Origin: Bacillota bacterium
GTDB taxonomy: Bacteria; Bacillota; Sulfobacillia; JAIMAT01
Reading direction: 5' to 3'
DNA length: 64,000 nt
Assembly (NCBI GenBank): GCA_029960955.1
Contig: JASBVS010000028.1
Location: 62,001 to 126,000, forward strand
The stretch's first letter is position 1, and every line of letters starts with the position of its first letter. This document shows, in pieces, positions 20,460 to 29,495 of the stretch. The notes under the pieces are model-generated. The model saw only the letters and a list, made by a program, of their open reading frames with translations. It did no database searches and was not told where the DNA came from. The translations under genes were made by a program, and so were the position numbers.

Positions 20460-22199
20460 GTGAAGCGCCGAGATCTGGTCTGGCAGGTCGGCGGCGCCCA
20501 GGGTGAGGGCATCGAGTCGGCCGGGGCGCTCTTCCTGCAGATCATGCACGAGCAGGGTTACTACGTCGCTTCGCACCGGCACTTCATGAGCCTGATCAAG
20601 GGCGGCCACACGCACTACCAGGTGCGCGTCGGCTCCCGGCCGCTCCTGACGCCCGGGGACCGGGTCGACATCCTGGTCGCCTTCGACCAACTCTCCATCG
20701 AACACGACGCCGACAAGCTGCACGAGGGCTCGCTGGTCCTGGCCAACGCGGCCAAGAAGCCGCACCTCCCGGAGGGGAGCCCGGGACGGTTGCTGCCGGT
20801 CGACTTCCTGGCGCTGGCCAAGCAGGCGGGCGGCGCCATCATGGCCAACACGGTGGCGCTGGGCGCCACCGGCGCGCTGCTGGGCTGGGGCGAGGAGGCG
20901 CTGGACGAGTACTTCACCAGCCGCTTCGGCCGCAAGGGCGACGAGGTGGTGGAGCAGAACCGGAACGCCTACCGGCTGGGGTGGGAGGCCGTCCACAAGC
21001 TGGGGATCCCGCCGCTCGCCATGCCGGAGAAGCCGGCCCCCGGGCGGCGCGTCCTCCTCCAGGGCGACGAGGCGATGGGCTGGGGGTCGTTGGAGGCGGG
21101 CAGCAGGCTCTTCTTCGCCTACCCCATCACGCCCGCCAGCGAGATCCTCCAGTGGCTGGCCAAGTGGCTGCCCAAGGTGGGCGGCGCGGTGGTCCAGGCC
21201 GAGGACGAGATCGCCGCGGTCAACTACGCCATCGGCGCCAACCTGGCCGGGCAGCGCGCCTGGACGGCGACCTCCGGCCCGGGCTTCTCCCTGATGCAGG
21301 AAGGGATCGCCATCGCGGCCATGACGGAGACGCCGGTGGTGATCGTCGACGCCCAGCGCGGCGGCCCGGCCACCGGACTGCCCACGCGCCCGGAGCAGAG
21401 CGACCTGAACGAGATCCTCTACGGCTCGCACGGAGACCAGCCGCGCATCGTCATCAGCCCGGCCACCACGGCCGACGCCTTCTGGGCGATCCAGGCGGCC
21501 TTCAACGCGGCGGAGAAGTACCAGTGCCCGGTCATCGTGGCCGCCGACCTCAATCTGGCCCTGGACGTGCGCAACGTGGACCTGGAGGAGCTGCGGCGCA
21601 TCCCCGTCGAGCGCGGGCAGCTCGACCTGGAGCCGGGCGCCTTCGCGCCGCACACCTACCCGCGCTTCCAGCTGACCGACACCGGGGTCTCGCCACGGGT
21701 GCTGCCCGGGGTGCCGGGCAAGACCACGGCGGCGGTGGGCGACGAGCACACGGTGGAGGGTCACATCACCGAGGACGCGGAGCCGCGCGTGGCCCAGATG
21801 ACCAAGCGGCTCAAGAAGATGGAGACGGCCGCCGCCGACCCCGAGCTGACGAGGGAGGCGCTCTGGACCAGCGGGCCCGAGGACGCCGATCTGGTCCTGG
21901 TCGGCTTCGCCGGCACCTACGGTCCCATCGAGGAGGCGCGCCAGCTGCTCGAGGCGGAAGGGGTCCCGGCCCGCCACGTCCACCTGCGCGTCCTGCGCCC
22001 CTTCCCCACCCGGGCGCTGGCGGCCGAGCTGGAGGGCAAGAAGGTGCTGGTCGTGGAGCAGAACGCCACCGGGCAGCTGGCGGGCGAGCTGCGCCGGCAG
22101 CTGGGTTCCGACGGCTTCCACTCCTGCCTGAAGTTCGACGGCAACCCCTTCACCACCGCCGAGGTTCTGGCCTCGGTCAGGGAGGTGCTCGCACGATGA
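20460..22199 (+). CDS. korA: 2-oxoacid:ferredoxin oxidoreductase alpha subunit (gamma-alpha fusion)
   Basis: The 579-residue subunit oxidises a 2-oxoacid such as 2-oxoglutarate with CoA and ferredoxin, together with KorB. The N-terminal 190 residues are the gamma-type domain (VGGAQGEGIES near the start). The alpha pyrimidine-binding region follows (FAYPITPASEILQWLA, and ATSGPGFSLMQEG), then the C-terminal domain II. This two-subunit layout without separate ferredoxin subunit is typical of the oxygen-tolerant KorAB type. GTG start; the stop overlaps korB as ATGA. 2-Oxoglutarate versus pyruvate use cannot be settled here. Confidence 0.92.
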   Translation: MKRRDLVWQVGGAQGEGIESAGALFLQIMHEQGYYVASHRHFMSLIKGGHTHYQVRVGSRPLLTPGDRVDILVAFDQLSIEHDADKLHEGSLVLANAAKKPHLPEGSPGRLLPVDFLALAKQAGGAIMANTVALGATGALLGWGEEALDEYFTSRFGRKGDEVVEQNRNAYRLGWEAVHKLGIPPLAMPEKPAPGRRVLLQGDEAMGWGSLEAGSRLFFAYPITPASEILQWLAKWLPKVGGAVVQAEDEIAAVNYAIGANLAGQRAWTATSGPGFSLMQEGIAIAAMTETPVVIVDAQRGGPATGLPTRPEQSDLNEILYGSHGDQPRIVISPATTADAFWAIQAAFNAAEKYQCPVIVAADLNLALDVRNVDLEELRRIPVERGQLDLEPGAFAPHTYPRFQLTDTGVSPRVLPGVPGKTTAAVGDEHTVEGHITEDAEPRVAQMTKRLKKMETAAADPELTREALWTSGPEDADLVLVGFAGTYGPIEEARQLLEAEGVPARHVHLRVLRPFPTRALAAELEGKKVLVVEQNATGQLAGELRRQLGSDGFHSCLKFDGNPFTTAEVLASVREVLAR

Positions 22200-23092
22200 G
22201 CGTGACGGAAGCGAGGAAGGTGACCCTGAACGACTACCGCGCCGAGACGCCCACCTGGTGCCCCGGGTGCGGCGACTTCGGAGTGCTCCGCGGCCTCCAG
22301 CGGGCGCTGGTCGACCTCCAGATCGAGCCGCACCGCGTCCTGGTGGTCAGCGGCATCGGCTGCTCGGGCAAGCTCTCCAGCTACATCGGCACCTACGGCT
22401 TCCACGGCCTGCACGGCCGGACCCTGCCGGTCGCCCAGGCGGCCAAGCTGGCCAACCCGGAGCTGACCGTCATCGCCGTCGGCGGCGACGGCGACGGCTA
22501 CGGCATCGGCGTGGGCCACCTGGTCCATGCCATCCGCCGGAACGTGGACGTCACCTACGTGGTCATGAACAACGACGTCTACGGCCTGACGGTGGGCCAG
22601 ACGGCGCCCACCACGCCGCTGGGCCGGGTGACGCGCTCCTCGCCCTTCGGCAGTTCCGACTACCCGCTCTCGCCGCTGGGCATGGCCCTGGGTCTCGGCG
22701 CCTCCTTCGTGGCGCAGGGCTTCTCGGGCCACATCGACCACCTGGCGGTCATCCTGCGCGCCGCCATCCAGCACAGGGGCTTCTCCCTGGTCAACGTCTT
22801 CAGCCCCTGCGTCACCTTCAACGAGGAGTACGGCTACGACTACCTGCGCCAGCGCCTGGTCGACGTCGACGCCGACGCCTCCTACTCGCGGCTCGACCGG
22901 ATGGCGGCCCTGCGCAAGCTGGCCGAGACCGGCGGCCTGGTCGAGGGAATCCTCTTCGAGGATCCCGAGCGCGTCGCCTACGACGAACTGCTCCCGCAGT
23001 ACAAGCGCGAGCCGCTCACGCGGCAGGTCGCGCCGCTCAAGGAAGAGGAGCGCCAGGCGATCCTCGAGGCCTTCAGCCTGACCGGGCGCTGA
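22196..23092 (+). CDS. korB: 2-oxoacid:ferredoxin oxidoreductase beta subunit
   Basis: The 298-residue subunit binds thiamine diphosphate and one [4Fe-4S] cluster. TWCPGCGDFG (about residues 19-28) and a later Cys give the cluster ligands. GDGDGYGIGVGHLVHA with downstream MNNDVYGLTVGQ is the TPP/Mg motif. Length fits KorB. The ATG overlaps korA by 4 bp, and a strong terminator follows. Confidence 0.94.
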   Translation: MSVTEARKVTLNDYRAETPTWCPGCGDFGVLRGLQRALVDLQIEPHRVLVVSGIGCSGKLSSYIGTYGFHGLHGRTLPVAQAAKLANPELTVIAVGGDGDGYGIGVGHLVHAIRRNVDVTYVVMNNDVYGLTVGQTAPTTPLGRVTRSSPFGSSDYPLSPLGMALGLGASFVAQGFSGHIDHLAVILRAAIQHRGFSLVNVFSPCVTFNEEYGYDYLRQRLVDVDADASYSRLDRMAALRKLAETGGLVEGILFEDPERVAYDELLPQYKREPLTRQVAPLKEEERQAILEAFSLTGR

Positions 23093-23143
23093 GGCGCAGC
23101 CGGGTACCCGCGCCCGCGGGGCCGGAATCGAGCCGGGACGGAG

Positions 23144-23181
23144 AAGGGGGGTCATACCCATCGGGGTATGACCCCCCCTTT
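23144..23181. terminator. Terminator after korB, shared with convergent trxB-like gene
   Basis: A perfect 14-bp stem (GGGGGGTCATACCC / GGGTATGACCCCCC) with a 4-base loop is followed by CTTT on the plus strand. It lies between the two convergent stops. Confidence 0.85.
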
Positions 23182-23218
23182 CGTCCGCGGCGCCGGCCAG
23201 TCGACGGCCTCGGCCCGC

Positions 23219-24175
23219 TCACTTCCAGTCCACCCGGGCGACGGCGCGGCCGCGGAGCCGCCTCTCGGCCTCGATGGCGGCCCGTGCCCCCTGGGCGGCC
23301 GCCAGGACGGCCTGCTTCACCTCGCCGCAGAGGAGGTCGCCGACGGCGAAGACGCCCTCCACGCTGGTCTCCAGGTGCTCGTCGACCTCGACGCAGCCGG
23401 CGGGCGTCAGGCGCACCGAGCCGCCGACCCAGCCGGTCTCCGGCCGGTTCCCCTGGAGGTAGACGAAGGCGGCGGAGACCTCCAGCACCGTCTCGTCCCC
23501 TTCCGGCGCGCGCACGCGCAGGCCGGTGAGGCGCCGGCCGTCGCCCACCACCGCCAGCAGGCGGTAGCCGCGGAGGAGGCGCACGTTGGGCGCGCTCTCC
23601 AGCTGCCGGACCAGGCCGACCGCCGCCTTCGGCTCGCGTTCCGGCGCGAGGAAGAGGAGCTCCGAGGCGAAGGTGGCTGCGAAGAGCGCCTCCTCGACCG
23701 CCTCGTCGGAGCCGCCCACCACCGCGACGCGCTGGCCGCGGAAGAAGGCGGCGTCGCAGGTGGCGCAGTAGGAGAGGCCGCGGCCGACGTACTCGTCCTC
23801 GCCGGGCACCCGCCGCGCCCGCCCCATGGCGCCGGTGGCCAGGATGACCGCCCGCGTCCGGTAGTCGCCCCGGGAGGTGTAGACCGTCTTCGGATCGCCG
23901 GAGAAGTCGACGCCGATCGCCTGCGCCTGGACGAAGTCGGCCCCGAAGGAGGCGGCCTGCCTCCGGATCGACTCCACGATCTCCGCCCCCGTCGCAGCCG
24001 GCAGGCCGGGGTAGTTCTCCACCCGGCCGGTCATGCCCAGGGCGCCGCTGGTCAGCCCCTTGTCGACGACCACCACGTCGAGGTCCGCGCGGGCGGCGTA
24101 GAGCGCCGCCGTCGCCCCGGCCGGGCCGCCGCCGACGATGACGAGGTCGGCCTGGCGGAAGAGGGGTCCGAGCAT
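23219..24175 (-). CDS. trxB: Thioredoxin reductase-like FAD/NAD(P) oxidoreductase
   Basis: The 318-residue flavoprotein has the low-molecular-weight TrxB layout. It shows an FAD motif VIVGGGPAGATAALYAA at the N-terminus, the redox-active CATC in YCATCDAAFF (about residues 136-145), a NAD(P) motif VAVVGGSDEAVEEALF, and the C-terminal FAD motif GVFAVGDL. It transfers NAD(P)H electrons to thioredoxin or a similar small thiol partner. A TACCCC-AA-GGGGTA palindrome in its promoter suggests control by a CsoR/CstR-type repressor. ATG 24175 has AGGGGAGG upstream. Confidence 0.85.
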   Translation of the reverse strand: MLGPLFRQADLVIVGGGPAGATAALYAARADLDVVVVDKGLTSGALGMTGRVENYPGLPAATGAEIVESIRRQAASFGADFVQAQAIGVDFSGDPKTVYTSRGDYRTRAVILATGAMGRARRVPGEDEYVGRGLSYCATCDAAFFRGQRVAVVGGSDEAVEEALFAATFASELLFLAPEREPKAAVGLVRQLESAPNVRLLRGYRLLAVVGDGRRLTGLRVRAPEGDETVLEVSAAFVYLQGNRPETGWVGGSVRLTPAGCVEVDEHLETSVEGVFAVGDLLCGEVKQAVLAAAQGARAAIEAERRLRGRAVARVDWK

Positions 24176-24199
24176 GAAGACGACACCTCCCCTGGTAGG

Positions 24200-24213
24200 T
24201 ACCCCAAGGGGTA
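24200..24213 (-). promoter_or_regulatory. CsoR/CstR-like operator upstream of trxB-like gene
   Basis: TACCCC-AA-GGGGTA is flanked by GGTAGG and TGGTAG. The form fits operators of the CsoR/CstR/RcnR family, which sense copper or persulfide. It lies 25-38 bp upstream of the trxB-like start. No regulator of that family is in the window. Confidence 0.4.
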
Positions 24214-24228
24214 TGGTAGCAGGCGCGT

Positions 24229-24265
24229 CAAGCCCCCCGGCCGGGCACCGGCGCCGGGGGGCTTG
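24229..24265 (-). terminator. Hairpin downstream of the IclR gene
   Basis: A perfect 13-bp stem (CAAGCCCCCCGGC / GCCGGGGGGCTTG) with an 11-base loop lies between the IclR stop and the trxB-like promoter on the same strand. There is no T tract, so it may terminate poorly or need help. Confidence 0.5.
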
Positions 24266-24289
24266 CGGACGGCTCCTCCACCGCGAGAG

Positions 24290-25096
24290 TCAGCTGGGCC
24301 GGTAGCCGAGTTTCGATGAGAGGTCGGCCGCGGCGGCGCGGATGGCGTTGATGAGCATCGGCAGGCGGTCGTCGTGGAAGCGCGTCACCGGGCCGGTGAC
24401 GCTCAGGGCGGCCACAGGCCGCCCCTTGTCGTCCAGGACGGGCGCGGCCACGCAGCGGACGCCCGCCTCGATCTCCTCGTTGTCCAGCGCGTAGCCCTGC
24501 TCGCGCGTCCGCTTCAGCTCCTCCAGCAGGCGGCCGCGTTCGGTGATGGTGTTGGGCGTGTGGGCGGGCAGGCCGTGCTCGGCGATGATGGCGTCCACCT
24601 CCTCCTCGCTCAGGCGGCTGAGGATGGCCTTGCCGGCGCCGGTGCAGTGCGCGGGCACGCGGCGGCCGATGCGCGCGTGCATGCCGAGGAGGCTCGGCGA
24701 CTCGACCTGGTCGATGTAGGTCACCTCGCCGCGCTCCAGGATGGCCAGGTTGGCCGTCTCGCCGGTCAGCGACATGAGCGCGCGCAGGACGCCGGGCGCC
24801 AGCTTCCTCAGCTCGCTGGGCGGGCGGAAGGAGCTGCCCACCTCGAAGGCCTTCAGCCCGATGCGGTAGCGGCCGGTCTCGTCGTCGTGGGTGACGAAGC
24901 CGTGGCTGACCAGGGTGCTGAGCAGGCGGTAGGTCGTGCTGGGGTGGAGCTGGGCGCGGTTGGCCGCCTCCACCAGCCCCAGCCCGTTCTCCTCCCGGGC
25001 GAGCGTCTCCAGGAGCGTCAGCGCCCGGTCGAGCACCTGGACGTGAGGGCTCTCGCGGTGGTTGGAGCCGGGTCGACGCGTGCGCGATCTGGGCAT
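24290..25096 (-). CDS. IclR family transcriptional regulator
   Basis: The 268-residue product has an N-terminal winged helix-turn-helix (VQVLDRALTLLETLA, then HPSTTYRLLSTLVSHGFV) and a C-terminal IclR effector domain (ARIGRRVPAHCTGAGKAILS, and LDNEEIEAGVRCVAAPVLD). IclR proteins sense small organic acids or aromatics and often regulate a neighbouring gene. The target here is unknown; the divergent SbcD-like gene and the inverted repeats in the shared 170-bp gap are candidates. ATG 25096 has GAGGGG at about 8 bp. Confidence 0.88.
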   Translation of the reverse strand: MPRSRTRRPGSNHRESPHVQVLDRALTLLETLAREENGLGLVEAANRAQLHPSTTYRLLSTLVSHGFVTHDDETGRYRIGLKAFEVGSSFRPPSELRKLAPGVLRALMSLTGETANLAILERGEVTYIDQVESPSLLGMHARIGRRVPAHCTGAGKAILSRLSEEEVDAIIAEHGLPAHTPNTITERGRLLEELKRTREQGYALDNEEIEAGVRCVAAPVLDDKGRPVAALSVTGPVTRFHDDRLPMLINAIRAAAADLSSKLGYRPS

Positions 25097-25161
25097 GGGT
25101 GGTCCCCTCTTCCTCGCGATCTCGGGGCGGAGCGACGCCCCCTCGGACTCGGACCACGACG

Positions 25162-25190
25162 ATTGTTGCACAAAGTGAAAATAGCTGCAA
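25162..25190 (-). promoter_or_regulatory. Promoter of the IclR gene with overlapping repeat
   Basis: On the minus strand: TTGCAG (25190-25185), 17-bp spacer, AACAAT (25167-25162), preceded by TGC. An inverted TTGCA...TGCAA pair spans it, which may be an autoregulatory site. Confidence 0.5.
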
Positions 25191-25266
25191 TTCCGCCTCG
25201 CGAAGCGGCTCCCGGGCGCTCCGGCCGCACGGAGGGAAGCCGCCGGGCGGCGCGAAGAGCTGGAGC

Positions 25267-26559
25267 ATGTCCCGTTTCAAGTTCGTCCACGCCGCCGACC
25301 TTCACCTCGACACCGGCCTGACCGGGCTGGAGGAAGCGGCGCCGGAGATGGCGCGTGCGGTGCGCGAGGCGACGCTCGCCGCGCTGGACCGCATCGTCCG
25401 CCTCTGCCTCGAGGAGGAGGCCAGCTTCCTGGTGCTGGCGGGAGACGTCTGGGACGAGGCCGACCGGAGCCTGGTGGCGGCCAACCGGCTGCGCGACGCG
25501 CTGGCCGAGCTGGCCCGGCACGGCGTCCCCACCTTCGTCGCCTCCGGCAACCACGACCACGACGGGGGCTGGCGGCCGCGCATGGAGTGGCCGGAGGCGG
25601 TCCGCTTCTTCCCCCCGGGGCGGCCGGCCTCCTATCCCGTCATCCGCGACGGTCGCGAGCTGGCGCGGGTCTGGGGCGTCGGCTACCCGCGCCGCGAGGT
25701 GCGCGAGAACTACGCCCGCCTGCTCCGGCGCGACTGCGAGACGCCCTATGCGGTGGCCGTGCTGCACGCCAACGTGGGCGGCCAGCCCGGGCACGACGCC
25801 TACGCGCCGGCCAGCCTGGAGGACCTCCTCGCCGGCGGCTTCGACTACTGGGCGCTGGGCCACGTCCACACGCGGCTGGAGCTGCGCGCCTCGGCGCCGG
25901 CGGTCGTCTACCCCGGCAACACCCAGGGCCGGAACCCCCGCGAGGCGGGCCCCCGGGGCTGCTACCTGGTGGAGGTGGAAGGGCGGGAGAGCCGCCTCCG
26001 CTTCGTCCCCACCCACGGCGTCGAGTGGCGCTGGCTGGAGGTCCCGATCGACGCGCTGGAGGAGGAGGAAGGGCTGCAGCAGGCGCTCCTCCTCGCGGTG
26101 GAGGAGGCGGCGGCGGAGCTGGCCCGGGAGGGGCGCGGGCTGGTCGCGCTCCTGCGGCTGACCGGCAGGGGCCCGCTCGACGCCACGCTCCGCCGGCCCG
26201 GCTTCACGGGCGAGCTGCTGGAGGAGCTGCGGCGCAGGACCCGCGGGCGGAGACCGCCGCTCTGGATCGGCCGCCTCGAGCGGGTGACGCGCCCGCCGCG
26301 CCCGCTGGAGGCGCTGGCCGAGGAGGCCTCGCTGGAGGGGGAGCTGGCGCGGCAGGTGCGGGAGGCGCTGGCGGGGGGCGGGGCCGTGGAAAGGTTCCGC
26401 CACGCTCTCGAGCCGCTTTATGCGAGCCCCGGGCTCGCCCGTCACCTGGCCGGCGCGGCCGAGGCGGGGCTGGGGGAGGAGCTCCAGGAAGCGCTGGCCC
26501 TGGTGCTCGACCTCCTGGAGGAGAAGCGCCTGCAGCGCGCGGGAGGCGGCGCCCCGTGA
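25267..26559 (+). CDS. SbcD/YhaO-like DNA repair exonuclease
   Basis: The 430-residue metallophosphoesterase shows all phosphodiesterase motifs of the Mre11/SbcD type: AADLHLD (residues 10-16), GDVWDEAD, SGNHDHD, LHANVGG and GHVHTR. The C-terminal 200 residues are variable, as in YhaO. It is the nuclease partner of the ATPase encoded next, with a GTGA overlap. Together they should form a Rad50/Mre11-like complex acting on DNA ends. The ATG at 25267 places FVHAADLHL at the N-terminus; its ribosome binding site is modest. Confidence 0.87.
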   Translation: MSRFKFVHAADLHLDTGLTGLEEAAPEMARAVREATLAALDRIVRLCLEEEASFLVLAGDVWDEADRSLVAANRLRDALAELARHGVPTFVASGNHDHDGGWRPRMEWPEAVRFFPPGRPASYPVIRDGRELARVWGVGYPRREVRENYARLLRRDCETPYAVAVLHANVGGQPGHDAYAPASLEDLLAGGFDYWALGHVHTRLELRASAPAVVYPGNTQGRNPREAGPRGCYLVEVEGRESRLRFVPTHGVEWRWLEVPIDALEEEEGLQQALLLAVEEAAAELAREGRGLVALLRLTGRGPLDATLRRPGFTGELLEELRRRTRGRRPPLWIGRLERVTRPPRPLEALAEEASLEGELARQVREALAGGGAVERFRHALEPLYASPGLARHLAGAAEAGLGEELQEALALVLDLLEEKRLQRAGGGAP

Positions 26560-29393
26560 CGGGCGCGGGCCGGGGGCCGGAGGCGACGGAGGCCTGGGGC
26601 GGCTGGGGCTTCCGCCTGCGAAGCCTGGTCGTGCGCCGCTTCGCGGCGCTCGGCGACCTCCGCCTCGGTCCCTTCGCCCCCGGCCTGACGCTCCTGGCGG
26701 GGCCGAACGAGGCGGGGAAGAGCACGCTCCTCGCCTTCTGGGTGGACATGCTCTACGACCTGCCGGCGCCCTCCCGCGCCGGCGAAGCCGCCGACCCCTA
26801 CCGGCCGGGCCCCGGCGAGGAGTGGGGCGGCGAGGTCGAGCTGGAGACCGGGCTCGGGCGCATCCGGCTGGGGCGCTCCTTCCAGCAGGGGAGGGGGCGA
26901 CGGCGGGGGCGGATCTGGCTGGAGCGCGGGGGCAGGACGCAGGAGGAGGCGGAGGCCGAGGCCGAGCTGTCGCGCCTGCTCGGCCAGGTGGAGCGGAGCG
27001 ACTACACGACGGTCTTCGCCTTCTCGCTGGCGGAGCTGGCCGCGCTTCGCCAGATCGACGCGGGCGAGGTGGGGAAGCGGATCTACAGCGCCGGCTTCGG
27101 CGCCGCCGAGGTGCCCGCGGTGGAGGAGGAGCTGGAGCGCCGCCGGAGCCAGATCTGGACAGCCCGCAGCCGCACGCGGGATCTGGACCGGCTCCTGGTC
27201 GAGCTGACCGAGGTGGAGCGCGAGCTGGGCGCGGCGCGGAGCGAACTGGAGGAGCTGGAGCCGCTGCGGCGCGAGCGCGAGCGGGTGGAGGAGGAAGTCC
27301 GGCAGCTCGAGCCGCGGCTGGCCGAGGCCGAGGCCGAGGCGCGCCGCCTCCGCCGGCTTCTCGACCTCCGCGGGCGCTGGCAGGAGTGGCGCCTCGTGGC
27401 CGGCGAGGTGGAGGCGGGCCGGCGCTGGGCCGCCTTCCCGGCGGAGGCGGCGGAGCGGCTGGAGGAGCTGCAGCGCGAGCTGGGACGCCTGGAGAGCAGG
27501 CGGCGGGAGCTGCGCGCGGCCATGGACGCGCGCAAGTCCCTCCTGGAGGAAGCGCTTCCCGAGGCGGTTCTGGCCGCGGCCGACGAGGTGGAGGCGCTGC
27601 TCCGGGAGCTTCCTGAGGAGCAGCGTCGCCAGGCGGCCCTGGAGGAGAGGGCGGGCCGGCTGGAGGAGCTCCGCCGGGAGGAGGCGGCGCTGGCCGCCCG
27701 CCTGCGCCTGGACCCGGACGAGCTCTCCTCCCTCGCCCGGCGACTCGGCGAGGGCTGGGCCGAGGCGGAGGCCGAGGGGCGGAAGCTGGCGCGGGAGGCC
27801 CTGCAGGCCCGCGATCGCGCCGAGGCGGCGCGCCGGCGGCTGGAAGAGCTGGAGCTCGGGGAGCGCCAGGCGGCGGTGACGGCCGCGGAAGGCGGCGAGG
27901 AGGGCGCGCCTCGGGCCGGTCCGCCCGCCGCCGCCTCGCTGGCGCTCGGTCTGGCCGGTCTGGTCGCGCTGGCCGTCGCGCTTCTGCACGGCCCCGCCTG
28001 GACGGGCTGGATCGGCCTTCTGGCCCTGGCGGTGGCGCTGGCCCTGGCGCTGGCACCCGGGCGCCGGCACGAGGCGGAGCTGCGACTCCGCCTGGAGCGC
28101 GAGCGGCTCCTCCTGGAGCAGGAGCGGCGGCGGCTGGCCGAGGTCCGCGCGGCCGCCGGGCGGGAGGCCGAGGAAGCGCTCGCCGGCCTGGCCTCCTGGT
28201 GCCGGCAGCGCGGTCTCCCCGCGGGCCTTGCGCCCGAGGAGCTGGAGAGCTGGCTCCTCGAGGCGCGGAGGCTTCCCGGGCTCGTGGCCGGCCGGCGGCG
28301 GCTCGAGCAGGAGCAGGCCGCCCTCCGCCAGGCCTCGCAGGATTTCGCCGCGAGGGTGGCGGCGCTGGCCGAGCGGCTGGGCGCGCCGCCCGGCGTGGAG
28401 GCGCTGCGCCGGCGCCTGGAGGATGCCCGAGAGCGGAGGAAGCGCCGCGAGGAGGCCGCCCGCGAGCTCCGCGCCCTGGAGGCCGAGCTGGCCGGGCTGG
28501 AGGAGGAGTCCGCCGCCAGGGAGGCGGCCTTGCGCGGCCTGCTGGAGAGGGCCGGCGTCGAGGAGGCGGCCGAGCTGCCCGGGGCCGCCGAGCAGGCCGC
28601 GCGCTGGCGGCAGCGGGAGGCGTACCTGCAGCGGATCGAGGGCGAGCTGCGCGCCGGCGCCCTGGACGTCTGGCCCGCCGCGGCCGACCCCCTGGCCGAG
28701 CTGGACCGCCAGCTCGCCGCCGCCGACCCGGCCCGGCTCGAGGCCGAGGAGCAGGCGGCCGCCCGCGCGGTGGAGGAGCTGCGGGCGCGGCGCGACCGGG
28801 CGCACCAGCGCCTGGGCGAGCTCCGGCTGCAGGTCGAGCAGCTGGAGCGGAGCCGCCGCGTCGCCGAGCTGGAGGACCGGGAGGCCGGCCTGCGCGCCCG
28901 CCTGGAGGCGTGCGCCGCGGAGTGGCGGCGGCTCACCCTGGCCCTGGAACTGCTGGCGGTGGCCCGCGACCGCTTCGAGCGGGAGCGGCAGCCCGCCGTC
29001 CTGCAGAGCGCCTCGCGCCTCTTCGCCCGCTTCACCGGCGGCCGCTACGAGGCGGTGCGCGTCGCTCTCGGCGATCGGCGTCTCCGCGTCTACCCGGGCC
29101 GGGCGGGCGCCCCGCCGCTGCAGCCCTGGCAGCTGAGCCGCGGCACCCAGGAGCAGCTCTACCTGGCGATGCGCCTGGCCTACATCGAGGAAGTCCGGCG
29201 CAACGGCGGCAGCCTGCCGGTGGTGATCGACGACGCGCTGGCCGACTTCGACCCCGCCCGGCTGCGCGCCGCCTTGCGGGCGCTGGGCGAGTTCGCCCGC
29301 GGGCACCAGGTGCTCCTCTTCACCTGCCACCCCCACGTGGTGGAGGCGGCGCGGGAGGAGGTGCCGGAGGCGCAGGTGCTGGAGCTGGCCTGA
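26556..29393 (+). CDS. YhaN-like SMC/Rad50-type ATPase with membrane hairpin
   Basis: The 945-residue product is an AAA ABC-type ATPase. It has an N-terminal Walker A (AGPNEAGKSTLLAF, about residues 48-61), two long coiled coils, and C-terminal signature, Walker B and H-loop (LSRGTQEQLYLAMRLA, LPVVIDDALADFD, LLFTCHPH). Between the coils, residues about 463-508 form two strongly hydrophobic helices in place of a Rad50 zinc hook. B. subtilis YhaN is described with a similar mid-protein membrane hairpin. The protein likely anchors a DNA-end-processing complex at the membrane. GTG start overlaps the exonuclease gene. Confidence 0.85.
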   Translation: MTGAGRGPEATEAWGGWGFRLRSLVVRRFAALGDLRLGPFAPGLTLLAGPNEAGKSTLLAFWVDMLYDLPAPSRAGEAADPYRPGPGEEWGGEVELETGLGRIRLGRSFQQGRGRRRGRIWLERGGRTQEEAEAEAELSRLLGQVERSDYTTVFAFSLAELAALRQIDAGEVGKRIYSAGFGAAEVPAVEEELERRRSQIWTARSRTRDLDRLLVELTEVERELGAARSELEELEPLRRERERVEEEVRQLEPRLAEAEAEARRLRRLLDLRGRWQEWRLVAGEVEAGRRWAAFPAEAAERLEELQRELGRLESRRRELRAAMDARKSLLEEALPEAVLAAADEVEALLRELPEEQRRQAALEERAGRLEELRREEAALAARLRLDPDELSSLARRLGEGWAEAEAEGRKLAREALQARDRAEAARRRLEELELGERQAAVTAAEGGEEGAPRAGPPAAASLALGLAGLVALAVALLHGPAWTGWIGLLALAVALALALAPGRRHEAELRLRLERERLLLEQERRRLAEVRAAAGREAEEALAGLASWCRQRGLPAGLAPEELESWLLEARRLPGLVAGRRRLEQEQAALRQASQDFAARVAALAERLGAPPGVEALRRRLEDARERRKRREEAARELRALEAELAGLEEESAAREAALRGLLERAGVEEAAELPGAAEQAARWRQREAYLQRIEGELRAGALDVWPAAADPLAELDRQLAAADPARLEAEEQAAARAVEELRARRDRAHQRLGELRLQVEQLERSRRVAELEDREAGLRARLEACAAEWRRLTLALELLAVARDRFERERQPAVLQSASRLFARFTGGRYEAVRVALGDRRLRVYPGRAGAPPLQPWQLSRGTQEQLYLAMRLAYIEEVRRNGGSLPVVIDDALADFDPARLRAALRALGEFARGHQVLLFTCHPHVVEAAREEVPEAQVLELA

Positions 29394-29495
29394 GGGCTCC
29401 GTCTCGCCCCGCTTCTGCGCTATGCTGAGCGACGGTGCCGGCGGGTTTGAGGAGAGCCGGCAGGTTTCAAGCAGAAGGAGGAGGCGAGCTCGGCC

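Noticed and set aside
23144-23181. The korB terminator stem as a second CsoR-type operator
   Set aside because: It lies between convergent stops with a T-rich end, so termination explains it better, though it shares the TACCC/GGGGTA core.
23219-24175. TrxB-like protein as bacillithiol disulfide reductase (Bdr/YpdA)
   Set aside because: Bdr proteins lack the CxxC pair, and this one has an intact CATC motif.
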